This document shows positions 20,909 to 33,363 of a stretch of 64,000 nt of DNA, in pieces. The stretch's first letter is position 1; each line of letters begins with the position of its first letter. This DNA is from Erinaceus europaeus (Eukaryota; Chordata; Mammalia; Eulipotyphla; Erinaceidae): contig NC_080171.1 of the NCBI RefSeq assembly GCF_950295315.1, positions 34,030,361 to 34,094,360 of the forward strand. The letters are read 5' to 3'. The position numbers were made by a program, and so were the translations under genes. The notes under the pieces were generated by a model that saw only the letters and a list, made by a program, of their open reading frames with translations, was not told the DNA's origin and did not search any database.

Positions 20909-23900
20909 GGGTGTCCTATATTTTATCTGGCAAATTATACTACAACCCATATAAGATATGGACCATTTCCAGAGCACTATCACAGAGGGCTTCTTTCCAT
21001 CAATACCCACTTTCCTAACATAAGCATGATTTCGAATGAAGCCAGTTTTTACCTTTATGCTCTTGAAGGTCTACAGCAACACTTTTCAATCAGGCTTTCT
21101 TGTTGCTCAATTCTAATCTCCCTGGGTTGTTCTCAAAGCCTCTTATTTGCTCAGATTGAAGACTCTACTAAACCTCACCCATTTCTTCTAAACCTCACCA
21201 GCCTTTGTCCGTCCTCCTCCCTCTGTGAACTGATAGTATTTTGCTCAGCTCTTTTCTGCCTCGCACATTCCCTCTGAGTTGCCCAAACTCTCGCAGAGAA
21301 CTGATTTTTAAGCAGATAGCATCCTGCATTCCTGTTACCTCTCTCTTACCTTCCTGACATACATTTTCTTTATTTAGCATCACCACAAACAAACAACTAG
21401 GCTGGCAAAGACAGATTTCACTGTAGGGAAGAGGGATTCTTGGGAGGAATGGCTGACAGTATGTCCTCAACTAGTTCATCAGTAGCTCTCTCCTTGGCAC
21501 CATCTGGAACCTTGGGAACATCCCCCACTAAGTCCCTTTTAGACCTTCCTACGGCTTTAGAGTCCTCCATTCTGAGACAGACAAACTATAAGCCTCCATC
21601 TTGTGTTGCCTGCTGTCTACATCACACTCATTATCATTTGTTCACACCCTGGTTTATTTTATTTTTCTGAACTTGTATAACTGATTTAAGGAATAAAATG
21701 AGGTAGAATTGAATGTTTCTGGAAGTGGCCATCATGAGCTAGGTAAGATCTTGACAGTAAGGAAAGAACTGTAAACTTTGCTCCAGTGGGAGTCAGGGAA
21801 TTATGGGAATGAGAAAATGTGGAATGAAGATTTGGAAAGGCAACTTAAGAATGTGGTGTGGAGAAGAGAAAAATAAGGTTTGAGTTTTGGGCAGAAATAA
21901 TATTTGGGTAAGAGGGGGATGTAGATGGAGGGAAAGTGGGTCATCAACATTTTCTGTGGGTTGTTGATAAGGTTTTATTTTAGATCACATTAGCAGCTCT
22001 GTCAAGGCGGACTGAAGGGGTGGGCTAAGAAGACTTATAATTTAGGTTGAAAGAAATTGTTCACCTCTCAGTATGAATCTATACACACCCTTTGTTTCCT
22101 TTTGAGGCTCTAAGTTGGTTAGCAGAATAGAGATGGGAGTTTCACTGAGACAGCAAGAAAACAACAAGACATTTTGAGACAGTGGATATAGACAAGGAGT
22201 TCAGGTTTGGTAGGAGAGGCCCATTTTTAGTCACTAAAGTCCTGAAATTGGAGCAGAGGTTGGGGTAGGAATGGGGAAAGAGTGGGAGGATTAGAATTGA
22301 CCCATGCCATGAGTCAGCCTGGGGTTGGCGTCAGTCACTTTGATGGATATGCCAATATGGATCTGCTGAGTACTCTTGGGATCCGGAGTTACAGAGGTGT
22401 GACATCTCCTGAACATTTGTTCTTGTATTTATCACCATGTTCAGGAATGAGTCCAAGGTTAGGGGAACAAATCGTTTGGAGATTAAATAATCAAGCATTC
22501 TGCGGTGACAGTCTCGGTTGTGTCTCCTTTGATCAGTTAGTAGAAGTAGAAGCAAGGGCCTGTAGTTTAACTCACAAAGCACAAGGTTGCTCTAAGACAG
22601 TCCTGAGATCCTGGTAGGAGGGAAATGAGCTAGGAGGCTGGAAAGGTCGCAAAGGGAAGTTAACCCATAGCATAGCAAACTCAAAAATGACTTGTTACAT
22701 CCCTTGTCATGGGTCTAATTTGTTTAAAATCAAATCCATCTGCTCATTTCACACCCTTTGTTCCACTTCCTTGCTGCAATCCGAGGATTGCTCCATTACT
22801 AAGAACAACAACAACAAAAAAAAAAAACTGGCTGCACTTGCAGTAAGCTAATAACTCACTTTGTGGTTAACTTCATCAAGATATTCTGGACTATGACTAA
22901 CATTTGTCCTCTCTGTCTCTCAAGAATGAACTTCGTAGTGTGGTATGTTGACAGGCAAAATCCTGTACGTCTCCTTTACCTTGCTTCCTGTTTATAGGCC
23001 CTGATGTGATTTAGGGAGGGGAAAAGGTTCCTATTCCAGCTTTTTTTTTTCCTCCTGACTCCCCACAGAACCTGTAAAGGTTCAGTTGCCTCCCATGTGC
23101 CACCCATTACAAAAGACTTCTTGGATCAGTTGATTCCGTTTATAATCTCCAAATCTTAATTTCAAATGAAGCTTGCGCCTTTTCAGGAAAGAATTATCTT
23201 CTATGCAATAAACCAGAGTCCCCTGAGGCATTCATTTGAGATGCATCGATTCCCTTAAGGTCTCCTAACCCATTAAAATATGTACAGTATTTCTGGTTAA
23301 CTAATGGATCATTGAAAAATGGGATTGCATGCAAGATATAATTCAAAGAAATGCAGTTGGGGTTGTGGGCCAATTCATTCACAGGGAACATTTGCTGATT
23401 GGGAAAATATTTTATTTTGGGGGCTTAATCTTTTGCCAGACCACACAAACTAGTGAAAGGTCATTATTTTTGATTCCTTGAACCAATTCTGAAGATAGAA
23501 CTGCAATGGAATTTGTGATTTTTGTCACTACTCCTGATTAAGAAATGACTGGCTGGCATTTAAACTCAGTTGGATCTGTTCAAGCTGTAGCTATTACCAT
23601 TTTTTCCCTTGCTGAGTGCAAGTTATTGCTAGATGTTATCTAGCATTCTCATCTGTCTTCTGAAAGCCCAAACATTTTGGAGACATAATATTTATGAAAT
23701 TAGATATTAAAATGGCAAGTGGTTTAATGCTGAGGAATGGGTGTTGAAAGATCCCAACACACACACTCATAGTAATTTTACATTTTTCATTACTGAGGTA
23801 ATTAAAAAATTCCTTAGGGCTGAATTATAGTAAAATTTTATGTATCTTTCTACTAAGCATAAACTAATTTTCTTTCCCACTGGACAGTGTTAATTTAAGT

Positions 23901-24214
23901 AGGAAATATTTTTAATTCTATCTCATTTATTCACATTATGAAAAATTGCAAGCCTTACTAATTTTATTCACCATAATTTCTTTCTAAATATTCTCAGATT
24001 CAGCAACTGATATGTATGTAAAGGTTAAACAGAGATGAAAGATGTAATTTTCTATCTCACTAGTGACCTTTGCTGCTTCATTCCTACTTCTTGGATGCCT
24101 CTAGAAAAGTCATGGGGTTTTCAACCCCTTGAATGTAAGTGTGTGAAGGTCATGAAAATGCACCCATGTTTTTCTTTTAAGTTTGAGATTGAAGGATATA
24201 CAAATTGTGAATAT
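20909..24214. other. Long repeat-poor region
   Basis: About 3.3 kb with no recognisable young retroelement. Open frames at 20795-21277, 22282-22617 and others show no known domain. No splice-bounded exon could be supported. Confidence 0.45.
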
Positions 24215-24375
24215 GTGGATGGGGAAGATAGCATAATGGCTATGCAAAAAGACTTTAATGCCTGAGGCTCCGAGGTCTCAAATTCAACCTTCTACACCAC
24301 CATAAGTCAAAGCTGAGCAGTGCTCTGCTCTGGTCTCCATCTCTTGCTCTCATCAAAATAAAACAATTAAAATGT
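24215..24375 (+). mobile_element. E3 SINE
   Basis: Sense E3: 'gcataatggctatgcaaaaa', 'gagctgagcagtgctctg' type end (here agctgagcagtgctctgct), then a CT-rich extension. Confidence 0.85.
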
Positions 24376-24465
24376 GAATGTATGAATGTCCTTACTTTTT
24401 ATATTAATTTTATATCTTATCTATGGAAAAAATGTAATGAGCTAATATCTTTTTAAAATATAGTT

Positions 24466-24582
24466 TTGCTTGTTTGTTTATTTACTTATTTTACCAGGGT
24501 GTCACACCTCAGCTCTGTTTTATGGTAATAGCCTCAGGAATGGAAGTCTTTTGCATAACCATTATGCTATCACTCCTGCCCT
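24466..24582 (-). mobile_element. E3 SINE, diverged
   Basis: Antisense E3 ending in 'tgcataaccattatgctatc'. It is directly followed by another antisense E3. Confidence 0.75.
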
Positions 24583-24587
24583 TCTCA

Positions 24588-24740
24588 TTTTATTTTTTAA
24601 TGAGACAGAGATATAGAGAGATAGATAAGAGAGACCAGAGCACTGCTAAGCTTTGGATAATGGTGATGTGGGGGGGTTGAATCTGAGGCCTCAGAGCCTC
24701 GCGCATGAAAGTCTTTTTTGCATAACCACTATAACCTGAA
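24588..24740 (-). mobile_element. E3 SINE
   Basis: Antisense E3 with a GA-rich extension, 'gaccagagcactgctaagct', 'gcataaccactataacc'. Second member of a tandem pair. Confidence 0.8.
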
Positions 24741-25009
24741 CTGAAAATCTTTCTTTCTGCTCTTAAAGTAAAAAGCTCAGTGAAGCTCTTAGCATTTTTC
24801 AAGCCCTAGGGTTTTCTTTTCTTTTCCTCTTTCTTTCTTCCTTTCTTTCTTCTTTTTTTTTCTCCTTATGGTTTTCATGGTATTGACTCTGGGAAGGGTT
24901 CACTTTTCTGCTACTTATGGAAAAAGAGAAGTGAGTGTAGTATACAAAAAGTGGTACAGATGTTATGAAAAAAATTCTGTAATATTGCTCTCCAGTGTTA
25001 AAGCTCAAA

Positions 25010-25480
25010 AGTAACTAAAGAATGAGACCTGAGGCGCATGGAGGACAGGAAGTTACATTTATTTCATGTTAACAGGTCAATTTCTACCTGACCAGAACAA
25101 CCAACCTTGTACCACAGCACCTAGTTTTTATCTATTTTAAGTTGGGCGTGGCACGAGCTGATAGGTTACAAACAGAGTCCATCAAGATATCTCACCAAAG
25201 TAAAAGACTCTGGGGTAGGTGGGTGGGGAGAATACAGGTCCATGAAGGATGATAAATGACATAGTGGGGGTTGTATTGTTAAATGGGAAACTGGGAAATG
25301 TTATGCATGTACAAACTATTGTATTTACTGTTGAATGTAAAACATTAATTCCCCAATAAAGAAATAAATTTTAAAAAAAAGATGCTGACAGTAAAGGTGA
25401 GAGCAGGTTGGCTGCAATCAGAGTCCTCGAGATATAGGGATTCGGAAGTGAAAATCCACTAGCAATGTTTTTTTTTTTTT
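25010..25480 (-). mobile_element. Probable solo LTR, split by an L1 end
   Basis: The minus strand shows an LTR-like order: a TATA-like 'gataaaaac' (near 25115-25135), an AATAAA poly(A) signal (TTTATT on the plus strand, 25058-25063) and a 'cctcaggtctcatt' region typical of retroviral R-U5. The upstream half would lie at 25381-25480, beyond the L1. No internal viral genes are seen and the exact ends are uncertain. Confidence 0.42.
25192..25379 (+). mobile_element. L1 3' UTR, strongly 5'-truncated
   Basis: Sense counterpart of the 3' end of L1-A, from 'caccaaagtaaaagactctg' to AATAAA (25355-25360) and an A-rich tail. Confidence 0.92.
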
Positions 25481-25879
25481 TCTCACTCTTTTGCCTATGA
25501 AATTTTCATTTCACAGAATTTAATTAAAAAAAAAGCATTGTCTAGAGATGACAAAAAGGAACCAAGGCATCCACTCATGGAAAAGTAATATCTATAAATG
25601 ATTCACCCATTTGGAAGTTAATGCCTAAGAGAAATGCTAGAACAAAGAAAGGTAGGAGGAAAGAGAAAGCCCAGTGCTTCAGATGAATTCATGCGGTAGC
25701 TGAAGAACTGGTCTCACACTTTGTGTGTCAGGAGTTGTTTAGGCATGGGATTGGAACACACACTATCAACCTGGAGGAGGAGGAGCACAGGAAAGGCAAG
25801 GGGTAGAAGAGGTGGAAGAGTGCCCTTTCTTGTGAGCAAAGTGCCAGTTCAGGCTATAATGGGGTAAGTTTCCTAAGTA
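25481..25879. other. Unannotated unique DNA
   Basis: No feature recognised. Confidence 0.4.
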
Positions 25880-25980
25880 TTGAACCCTCAGTGACCCTCA
25901 CAACCACCCACTCTATACTAGATGAGGAAACAGTGTCCCAAGTAGGTCACCTGGTGAAGATTCCATTGCTGGCAAGATTT
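25880..25980 (+). mobile_element. MIR fragment
   Basis: 'gaccctcacaaccaccca' and 'gatgaggaaacagtgtccca' match the MIR core region. Confidence 0.65.
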
Positions 25981-25984
25981 AAAA

Positions 25985-26205
25985 TGTTGTTTAATTTTAT
26001 TTACTTAATATGAGATACAGAAATAGATTTTCACATGAGAGAGAGAAGCAAAGAGAGGGAGCGAGGGAACAGGAGAGAGACCAAAAACAGTGCTCCATCA
26101 TTCTGAGAATTTCCTGTTTATGATGCTCCCATGGGAGCAATTGACCCCAGGGTCTCACCCATGGCAAGGCACATACTTTACCTGCTAGGCTGTCTTCTGC
26201 TCCCT
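25985..26205 (-). mobile_element. Old tRNA-SINE, antisense
   Basis: GA-rich body (reverse of a CT-rich body) and a head-like right end with the reversed B box 'ttgaccccagggtctcac'. Confidence 0.55.
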
Positions 26206-26299
26206 TATTTTAGTTTCCTTTTAAAGGCTGTCCCCCTTTCTCCAAAAGTAATGTTTAAGAAATTGTGGGGAAATGTTTTGTAATCTATCAGTTTGTACA

Positions 26300-26405
26300 C
26301 CTGCAGTCTTCACTAGACTGAAATTCTCAGCAGCAGGAGCCTGTCTTAATTCATTTTTTTGTGTCATGACTGGTACAGAATAGGTCTTTTGCAAATTAAA
26401 TTAAC
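26300..26405 (+). mobile_element. Probable L2 3' fragment
   Basis: 'tcactagactgaaattctca', 'gcaggagcctgtctta' and 'gactggtacagaataggtc' resemble the L2 3' end. Confidence 0.5.
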
Positions 26406-28097
26406 TAAAAGGAAACCTGAATTGATATAATGGCTAGGTGTTTCTTTCGTCAGCACCCCCACCTTGTGTTACCTCTACTTTCTAAATCATTTAAGTTGAA
26501 CCTGCCTTACTTATAATCAAAAGAGAGTAAAGTAAGAGTGTTTCTATTTGGTTTTATAAAAATCTTAATTTTTGGCTTTAAATGGTTAATTTTCTCCAAA
26601 CAGTTGAGGCAAAACATAAATCAGTGCTGTGAACATATTTTGTAGATTTTTCCCCCTCCTCTTCCTCGTCCTCCCCTTTTCCTCCTCCTTGTTTCTTAAT
26701 GCACAGGACATGGACCTACACATGGGAGAAATAGTCGGCTGGCTAGAGGGCTGTAACCTGTCGCACAGTGCCTTCTGTTTCCCATTCCGACTGTTCTTCT
26801 GAAACCTGCCTACTCCTTCCCACTTAGAGTGACCGGTTGACTCCTAACTCCGTAAACAGAAACTATAGAATGCTTAATAATTTCTGATAAGCAATCTAGG
26901 GGGACACTTTAAAATCAATCAGATGAGTGTGATCCCCTTCCTATGGCCATTCCCAGGGGCAGTACTGCCAAGTGAAATGTGGCAGTCACTATTCAGAAGG
27001 AAGGGAATATGAAATTCAGCAAACAGCGTGAATGATTTGCTGTTAGCATGGGGCCCAATAACACTACAAAGCTATAAACTCTGTCGATCTAGATTGCCCA
27101 GTTAGGTGGCAGAGATGCAATTTGTCTTTTCTGAAGCCGCCTGCTGCTTGCTAGCTCCATCTCCTGTCACAGCCTATTAGCTCCCCAAGAAAATTGGTGG
27201 GAAATTGCCTGCAGATTGTAGGAAATTGCATCTCCAGGCCCTGGAAAAAATGTAGGATAGCACAACACTGACCCTCCCAGAGCAGCTATTAATACAGCAA
27301 AAAGTGACCTTTGACACACAGGGAAACGACTTTGCTATTTGCTGAATAAAGACTGTATTATGTGTGGCTGAAGGAGGGAGCAAAAGATTATCCTAGTGAG
27401 GCTCACAGCCAACCTGCTTTTGAAAGCTTAAATATTAGTTAGGAGAATTTTTGTTTGTTTGTTGGCTTGCTTATCCGGAGGTGGAGAGGGTTTGAGTGCT
27501 GTGACTCTGCATGCAGGGAGAAGATGGTCTAGTGGGCTTGTTTGTGAAAAGCACCTTTCCTCAAGTTAAAGAGAAAGAAAGTAAATGTTCTCAAGGAAAT
27601 GCTCCTGAATCTCTCAGGCAGAAAACCAAAGAGTAAATCTCTGAGAGATGAGATTAAAAAAACACAGGTGAACACACTGGAGTGTTGTTTCCCCTTTGGC
27701 TTCTTCTGCAGACACATCTGGGGTTTCCCTGCCCCACCCCTCCCCCTTTGTGTTTTACAATTCCGGCTATTTCTACTCACGGCTGAATTATTTCCTTTAT
27801 AGACCATCTCTAGAAGTTAAGACATCAAAATAATTTAGTGTTCCATAGGGGGTACATATTGTGCATATTTTAAGCATCATTAACTTCATGTTACAAAAAA
27901 AAAAAAAAAAAAGAAAAGAAAAAATCAAGATCCTGACATGGTATTTGCAGGCTTACATTTGTACCTAGAAAGAACTGAGTTCCCTTTTGCAAGTGATATT
28001 TTTGGAGAGGGAGAATAACCGCTTAACTGTTCCTGAATAAGATGCCCTCTGAGCCTTTTGTATACTGAATATTGCCCCTGTACACCTATCTGCTTTC
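26406..28097. other. Repeat-poor unique DNA
   Basis: About 1.7 kb without recognisable repeats apart from an A-run near 27894-27912. Moderate GC around 26700-27400. No coding exon supported. A conserved noncoding element is possible but not shown. Confidence 0.45.
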
Positions 28098-28262
28098 TTT
28101 TTTTTTCCTTTAGTATTTTTAAGGAGTTGGCGCACAGGGGAAATGATAGACCAGAGTACTGCTCACCTCTGGATTATGGTGGTGCTGAAGATTGAACCTG
28201 GGATTTCAGAGCCTCAGGCACAAAAGTCTTTCATAGACACATTATGCTATTTCCCCAGCTCA
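28098..28262 (-). mobile_element. E3 SINE
   Basis: Antisense E3 ('gaccagagtactgctcacct' to 'agacacattatgctatttcc'), just left of L1-A. Confidence 0.82.
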
Positions 28263-28654
28263 CCTCTCTGTTTCTTAATTATAGTCTTTCACTTCCATGT
28301 CTTTTAAAAAAAATTCTTTATTGGGGAATTAATGTTTTACATTCAACAGTAAATACAATAGTTCGTACATGCATAACATTCCCCAGTTTCCCATATAACA
28401 ATACAACCCCCACTAGGTCCTCTGTCATCCTTTTTGGGCCTGTATTCTCCCCACTCATCCACCCCAGAGTCTTTTACTTTGGTGCAATACACCAACTCTA
28501 GTTCAGGTTCTACTTGTGTTTTCTTTTCTGATCTTGTTTTTCAACTTCTGCCTGAGAGTGACATCATCCCATAATCATCCTTCTGTTTCTGACTTATTTC
28601 ACGCAACATGAATTTTTCAAGGTCCATCCAAGATTGGCTGAAAACGGTGAAGTC

Positions 28655-31600
28655 ACCATTTTTTATAGCTGAGTAGTACTCCATTTGTATATATGTACCA
28701 CGACTTGCTCAGCCGCTCATCTGTTGTTGGACACCTGGGTTGCTTCCAGGTTTTGGCTGTTACAAATTGTGCTGCCAAAAACATTTGTATATACAGATCT
28801 TTTTGGATGGGTGTGTTGGGTTCCTTAGGATATATCCCCAGGAGAAAAATGACAGGATCATAGGGTAGGTCCATTTCTAGCCTTCTGAAAGTTCTCCAGA
28901 CTGTTTTCTCCACAGAGGCTGGACCAATTTGCATTCCCACCAGCAGTGTAGGAGGGTTCCTTTGACCCCCACAGCCTCTCCAGCATTTGCTGCTGTTACC
29001 TTTTCTGATGTCTGACATTCTCACAGGAGTGAAGTGATATCTCAATGTTGTCTTGATTTGCATTTCTCTGACAATCAGAGACTTGGAGCATTTTTTCATG
29101 TGTTTCTTGGCCTTTTGGATCTCTTCTGTGGTGAATATTCTGTCCATGTCCCCCCCACCCCCCATTTTTGGATGGGGTTATTTGTTTTCTTGTGGTTGAC
29201 AATTGCAAGTTCTTTATATAGTCTGGTTATTAGCCTCTTGTCTGATGTATGGCATTTAAAGATCTTCTCCCATTCTGTGAGGGGTCTCTTGGATTGGGTA
29301 GTGGTTTCTTTAGCTGTGCAGAAGCTTTTTAATTTGATGTAGTTCCATAGGCTTATGTTTGTCTTAGTCTTCTTTGTAATTGGATTCATTTCATTGAAGA
29401 TGTCTTTAAAATTTATGTGGAAATGAGTTCTGCCAATATTTTCCTTTAAGTATCTGATAGTTTGTGTGTTCTAACATCCAAGTCCTTGATCCACTTGGAA
29501 TTTACTTTTGTATTTGGTGATATAGAGTGGTTCAGTTTCATTCTTCTGCATGTTTCAACCCATTATTTTCAACACTGTTTGTTGAAGAGACTCTGCTTTC
29601 CCCATTGAGTAGTCTGGGCACCTTTGTCAAAGATTAGATGTCCATAGGTGTGGGGGCTTGTTTCTGGGCTCTCAATTCTATTCTACTGGTCAATATGTCT
29701 ATTCATGTTCCAGTACCAAGCAGTTTTGATGACAATGGCCCTATAATACAATTTGAGATCTGGGAGTGTGATGCCTCCGGTTCTGTTCTTTTTTCTCAAG
29801 ATTGTTTTGGCAATTCTAGGTCCTTTCTGGTTCCAGATAAACATTTGTAGCACTTGTTCTATTCTCTAAAAAATGTGGTTGGGATCTTGATGGGGATAGC
29901 ATTAAATTTGTAGATGGCTCTGGGTAGTATATTCATTTTGATGATGTTAATTCTCCCAACATATGAACATGGAATATATTTCCACTTCTTTGTGTCTTTT
30001 TTAATTTCCTTGAGTAGTGACTCATAATTTTCAGTATACAAGTCTTTCATTTTTTTGGTTAGGTTTACTCCTAGATATTTTATTCTTTTTGTTGCTATAT
30101 TAAAAGGAACTGATTTCTGGATTTCAATTTCTTCTAACTTAGTGTTTGCATAGAGGAATGCCACTGACTTTTGAATGTTAATTTTATAGCCTGACACCTT
30201 ACTGTATTGCCTGATGATATCCAAAAGCTTCTTGCTGGATTCCTTAGGTTTGTCTATGTACACTATCATGTCATCTGCAAACAGGGAGAGTTTGACTTCT
30301 TCTCTTCCAATCTGTATCCCTTTAATTTCTTGCTCCTGCCTGATTGCTATGGCAAGAAATTCCAACACTGTGTTGAATAGTAATGGTGATAGTGGGTAGC
30401 CTTGTCTAGTACCTGATCTGAGTGGAAATGTTTCCAGTTTTCACCACTGAGTATGATGTTGGCTGTAGGTTTGATATATATAGACTCCACTATCTTCAGG
30501 AATTTTCCATCTATTCTTATGTTTGTAGTGTTTTGATCATAAAGGGATGTTGCATTTTGTCAAAGGCTTTCTCTGCATCTATTGATGTGACCATGTGATT
30601 CTTAGTCTTGCTTTTGTTGATGTGGTGGATCACGTTGATTGATTTATGTATATTAAACCAACCTTGCATTCCTGGGATAAACCCCACTTGGTCATGATGA
30701 ACAATATTTTTAATACTGCTGTATCTGGCTGGCTAGAATTTTGTTCAGTATTTTCGCTTCTATGTTCATCAGAGATATTGGTATGTAGTTTTCTTTTTTG
30801 GTTGTGTCCCTGTCTTTTTTTGGTATCAGAGTGATCTTGGTTTCATAGAAGTTGGAAGGGAGTATTCCAGTGTCTTCAATATTCTGGAAGACTTTTAAAA
30901 GTAGAGGTATTAGTTCTTCTTTGAAGGTTTTGTAGAATTCATTTGTAAAACCATCTGGTCCAGGACTTTTATTTTTGGGAAGATTTTTGATAACTGTTTC
31001 AATTTCATTAGCTGTGATGGACCTGTTCCTGTTATCTACTTCCTCTTTACTTAGTTTTGGGAGTTGGTAGGTATCTAGGAAGTCATCCATTTCTTCCAGG
31101 TTCTCTAGCTTGGTGGCATGGCATATAGTTGTTCATAGAAGCCTCACATGATATGTTGAATTTCTGTGGTGTCTGTTGTGATATCTCCTTTTTCATTTAG
31201 TATCCGATTTATTTGGGTCTTCTCCCTTTTTTGTTTTGTGAGTCTGGCTAAAGGTTTGTCAATTTTGTTCACTCTTTAGAAGAACCAACATTTACTTTTG
31301 TTGATCTTTTGTATGGTTTTCTTATTTTCAATATTATTTATTTCTGTCCAAACTTTAGTGATTTCTGTCCTTCTGTTTGCTTTAGAGTTCCTTTGTTCTT
31401 CTTCTTTTAGGTCTTTCAGATGTGCAATCAGGCTGTTTATTTGTTCTTTTTCTTGTTTCCTAATGTGTGCTTGTATGGCTATGACCTTCCCTCTCAGTAC
31501 TGCCTTAGCTGTGTCCCAAATGTTTTGATAGTTTGTGTCTTCATTTCATTGAACTCTCTAAACATTTTTATTTCTTCCTTTATTTCCTCTTTGACCCAGA

Positions 31601-32340
31601 AGTTGTTAAGGAGTGTACTGTTGAGCAGTAGAAACATTTTGGGACTATTACTAATCTATTACTATTACTAATCTTTTGTTGATTGTTAAGTGTTGGTTTA
31701 ATTCCACTGTGGTCTCAGAAGATGCTTGGGATGATTTCAAAGCTTTTGAATTTGCTGATCCTGTCTTTGTGGCCTAACATATGGTCTGTCCTTGAGAATG
31801 ACCCATGTGGACTTGAGTAAAATGTGTATTCCAGTTTCTTGGAATGAATGACTCTGAAAATGTGCAATAGTTCTAGTTTATCTATCTCTTCATTTAACTC
31901 CCTTATGTCTTTATTGATTTTCTGCCTGCATGATCTGTCAAGTTGATATATTGCTGTAGCTCTTTCTGTAGATGTTTGATGGCTTCTTATTGGGTGCATA
32001 GATGTTAATAATTGTTAAGTCCTCTTGATTGACTGATCCTCTGAGCATTAAGTAGTGTCCATCCCTATCTTTTTAATCTTATCTATTTTAAAGTCTATCG
32101 TGTCAGATATGAGAATAGCTGTTCCTGCCCCTTTTTTTTTGGGCCATTGGCTTGTATGATAGTTTTCCATCCTTTCACTTTGAGTCTGTGTTTATTTTGT
32201 TGAGTTAGGTGGGTTTCCTGTAGACAGCATATTGTTGGGTTGTGTTTTCTGATCCATCTTTCTACTCTGTGTTTTTTAATAGGTGAATTCAGGCCATTGA
32301 CATTTATTGATATCAAAGACTGAAGATATTTTAGCACCAT
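28655..32340 (-). pseudogene. L1-A ORF2 remnant (endonuclease / reverse transcriptase)
   Basis: In an intact L1, ORF2 protein nicks the target and reverse-transcribes the L1 RNA. Here it starts near 32340 with the apurinic-type endonuclease N-terminus (SINVNGLNSP; CLQETHL with the catalytic Glu near 32216). Reverse-transcriptase blocks follow (NKSPGPDGF at about 30950-30980; FADD active site at 30270-30281), then the C-terminal CRxxC-type region. Open stretches fall in different frames (32340-32095, 31999-31715, 31090-30710, 30368-29859, 29389-29096, 29165-28653), so several frameshifts or stops have broken it. Confidence 0.93.
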
Positions 32341-32396
32341 TCTTATAGAGTTTTAGAATGTTCTGATATATGACCTATTTATGGTCATCTGCCTGT

Positions 32397-33363
32397 TTAT
32401 AGGAGACCTTTCAGAACTTCTTTCAGGGCAGGCTTAGTGATAGTTGATTTCTTCAACTGTTGTTTGTCTGACAAGGTTTTTATGCCTCCATCTAGTCTGA
32501 ATGACAGTCTAGGAGGATACAGTATTCTTGGTTGAAAGCCTTTCTCATTGAGCACTCGATAGATATCTTGCCATTCTCTTCTGACTTGTAGTGTTTGTGT
32601 GAAGTCTGGTGCCAATCCTATGGGTTTTCCTTTGTAGGTGACTCTTTGTTTTTCTCTTGCAGCCTTCAGGATCCTTTCTTTATCCTTATTCCTTTCCATT
32701 CTAAATATGATATGTCTTGGTGTCTTTGAGTCTGGGTTAATTCTGTTTGGGACCCTCTGGGCTTTGAATCTTTATGTCTTTGATGTTGTCTAGACTAGAG
32801 AAGTTTTCAGCTATTATGGCCTGAAGAATGCTTTCTTCCTCTCCCTCTCTTTCTTCCTCTCGTAAGCCAATAATGCATATATTGTTTCTTTTGAAGTCAT
32901 CCCATAGGACTCTGTTGTTGTTTTATGTATCTCTTAATCTATTTTTGAGATCTCTTACTTATTTTTCAGTTGTCTCTAATTCATCCTCGATCTTGCTAAT
33001 TCTGTCTTCAGCCTCATTGATTCCATTCTCTCTCCCTTCTACTGTTTTCTGGAGTTCTTCTATTTTGTTACCCTGTTCTGATACTGTTTTAGCTTGTTCA
33101 GCTAGTTGTGTTCTTAGCTCAGCTATATGAGCTTACAACTCTCTAATAACCTTGAGGTAACTAGTGTTTTCTTCCAAAGTCTCATTTGTTGTGTCTGTAT
33201 TTTTAATGACAGTTCTTTCAAACTCTTTACTCACTCCTGTGATTATTTCCTTAGCTAGTGTTTGGATGTTGACATTGTTTTGTGCTTCACCCTTTGGGGG
33301 GCTTTTAGCTGGACTCTTGTTCTGGTTCGATTCTACAATATTTCTTCTTGTTGGTGTAACCAT
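32397..33363 (-). pseudogene. L1-A ORF1 remnant (RNA-binding protein)
   Basis: ORF1 protein coats L1 RNA as a trimer. The N-terminal part is open at 33363-33133 (Lys/Pro-rich start, then a helical stretch). The C-terminal domain is open at 32699-32397 and includes KAAREKQRVTYKGKP, LAPDFTQTLQVRREW and RILYPPRLSF, typical of the L1 ORF1 C-terminal domain. The coiled-coil part between them is out of frame, so the gene is broken. About 56 bp separate it from ORF2, like other mammalian L1s. Confidence 0.9.

Noticed and set aside
22360..22440. Palindrome-like gaacaaatgttc as a steroid receptor site
   Set aside because: The spacer is two bases, not three, and short matches are expected by chance.
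22282..22617. 111-codon frame in the repeat-poor region
   Set aside because: No family resemblance. Both strands are open by chance over the same stretch.
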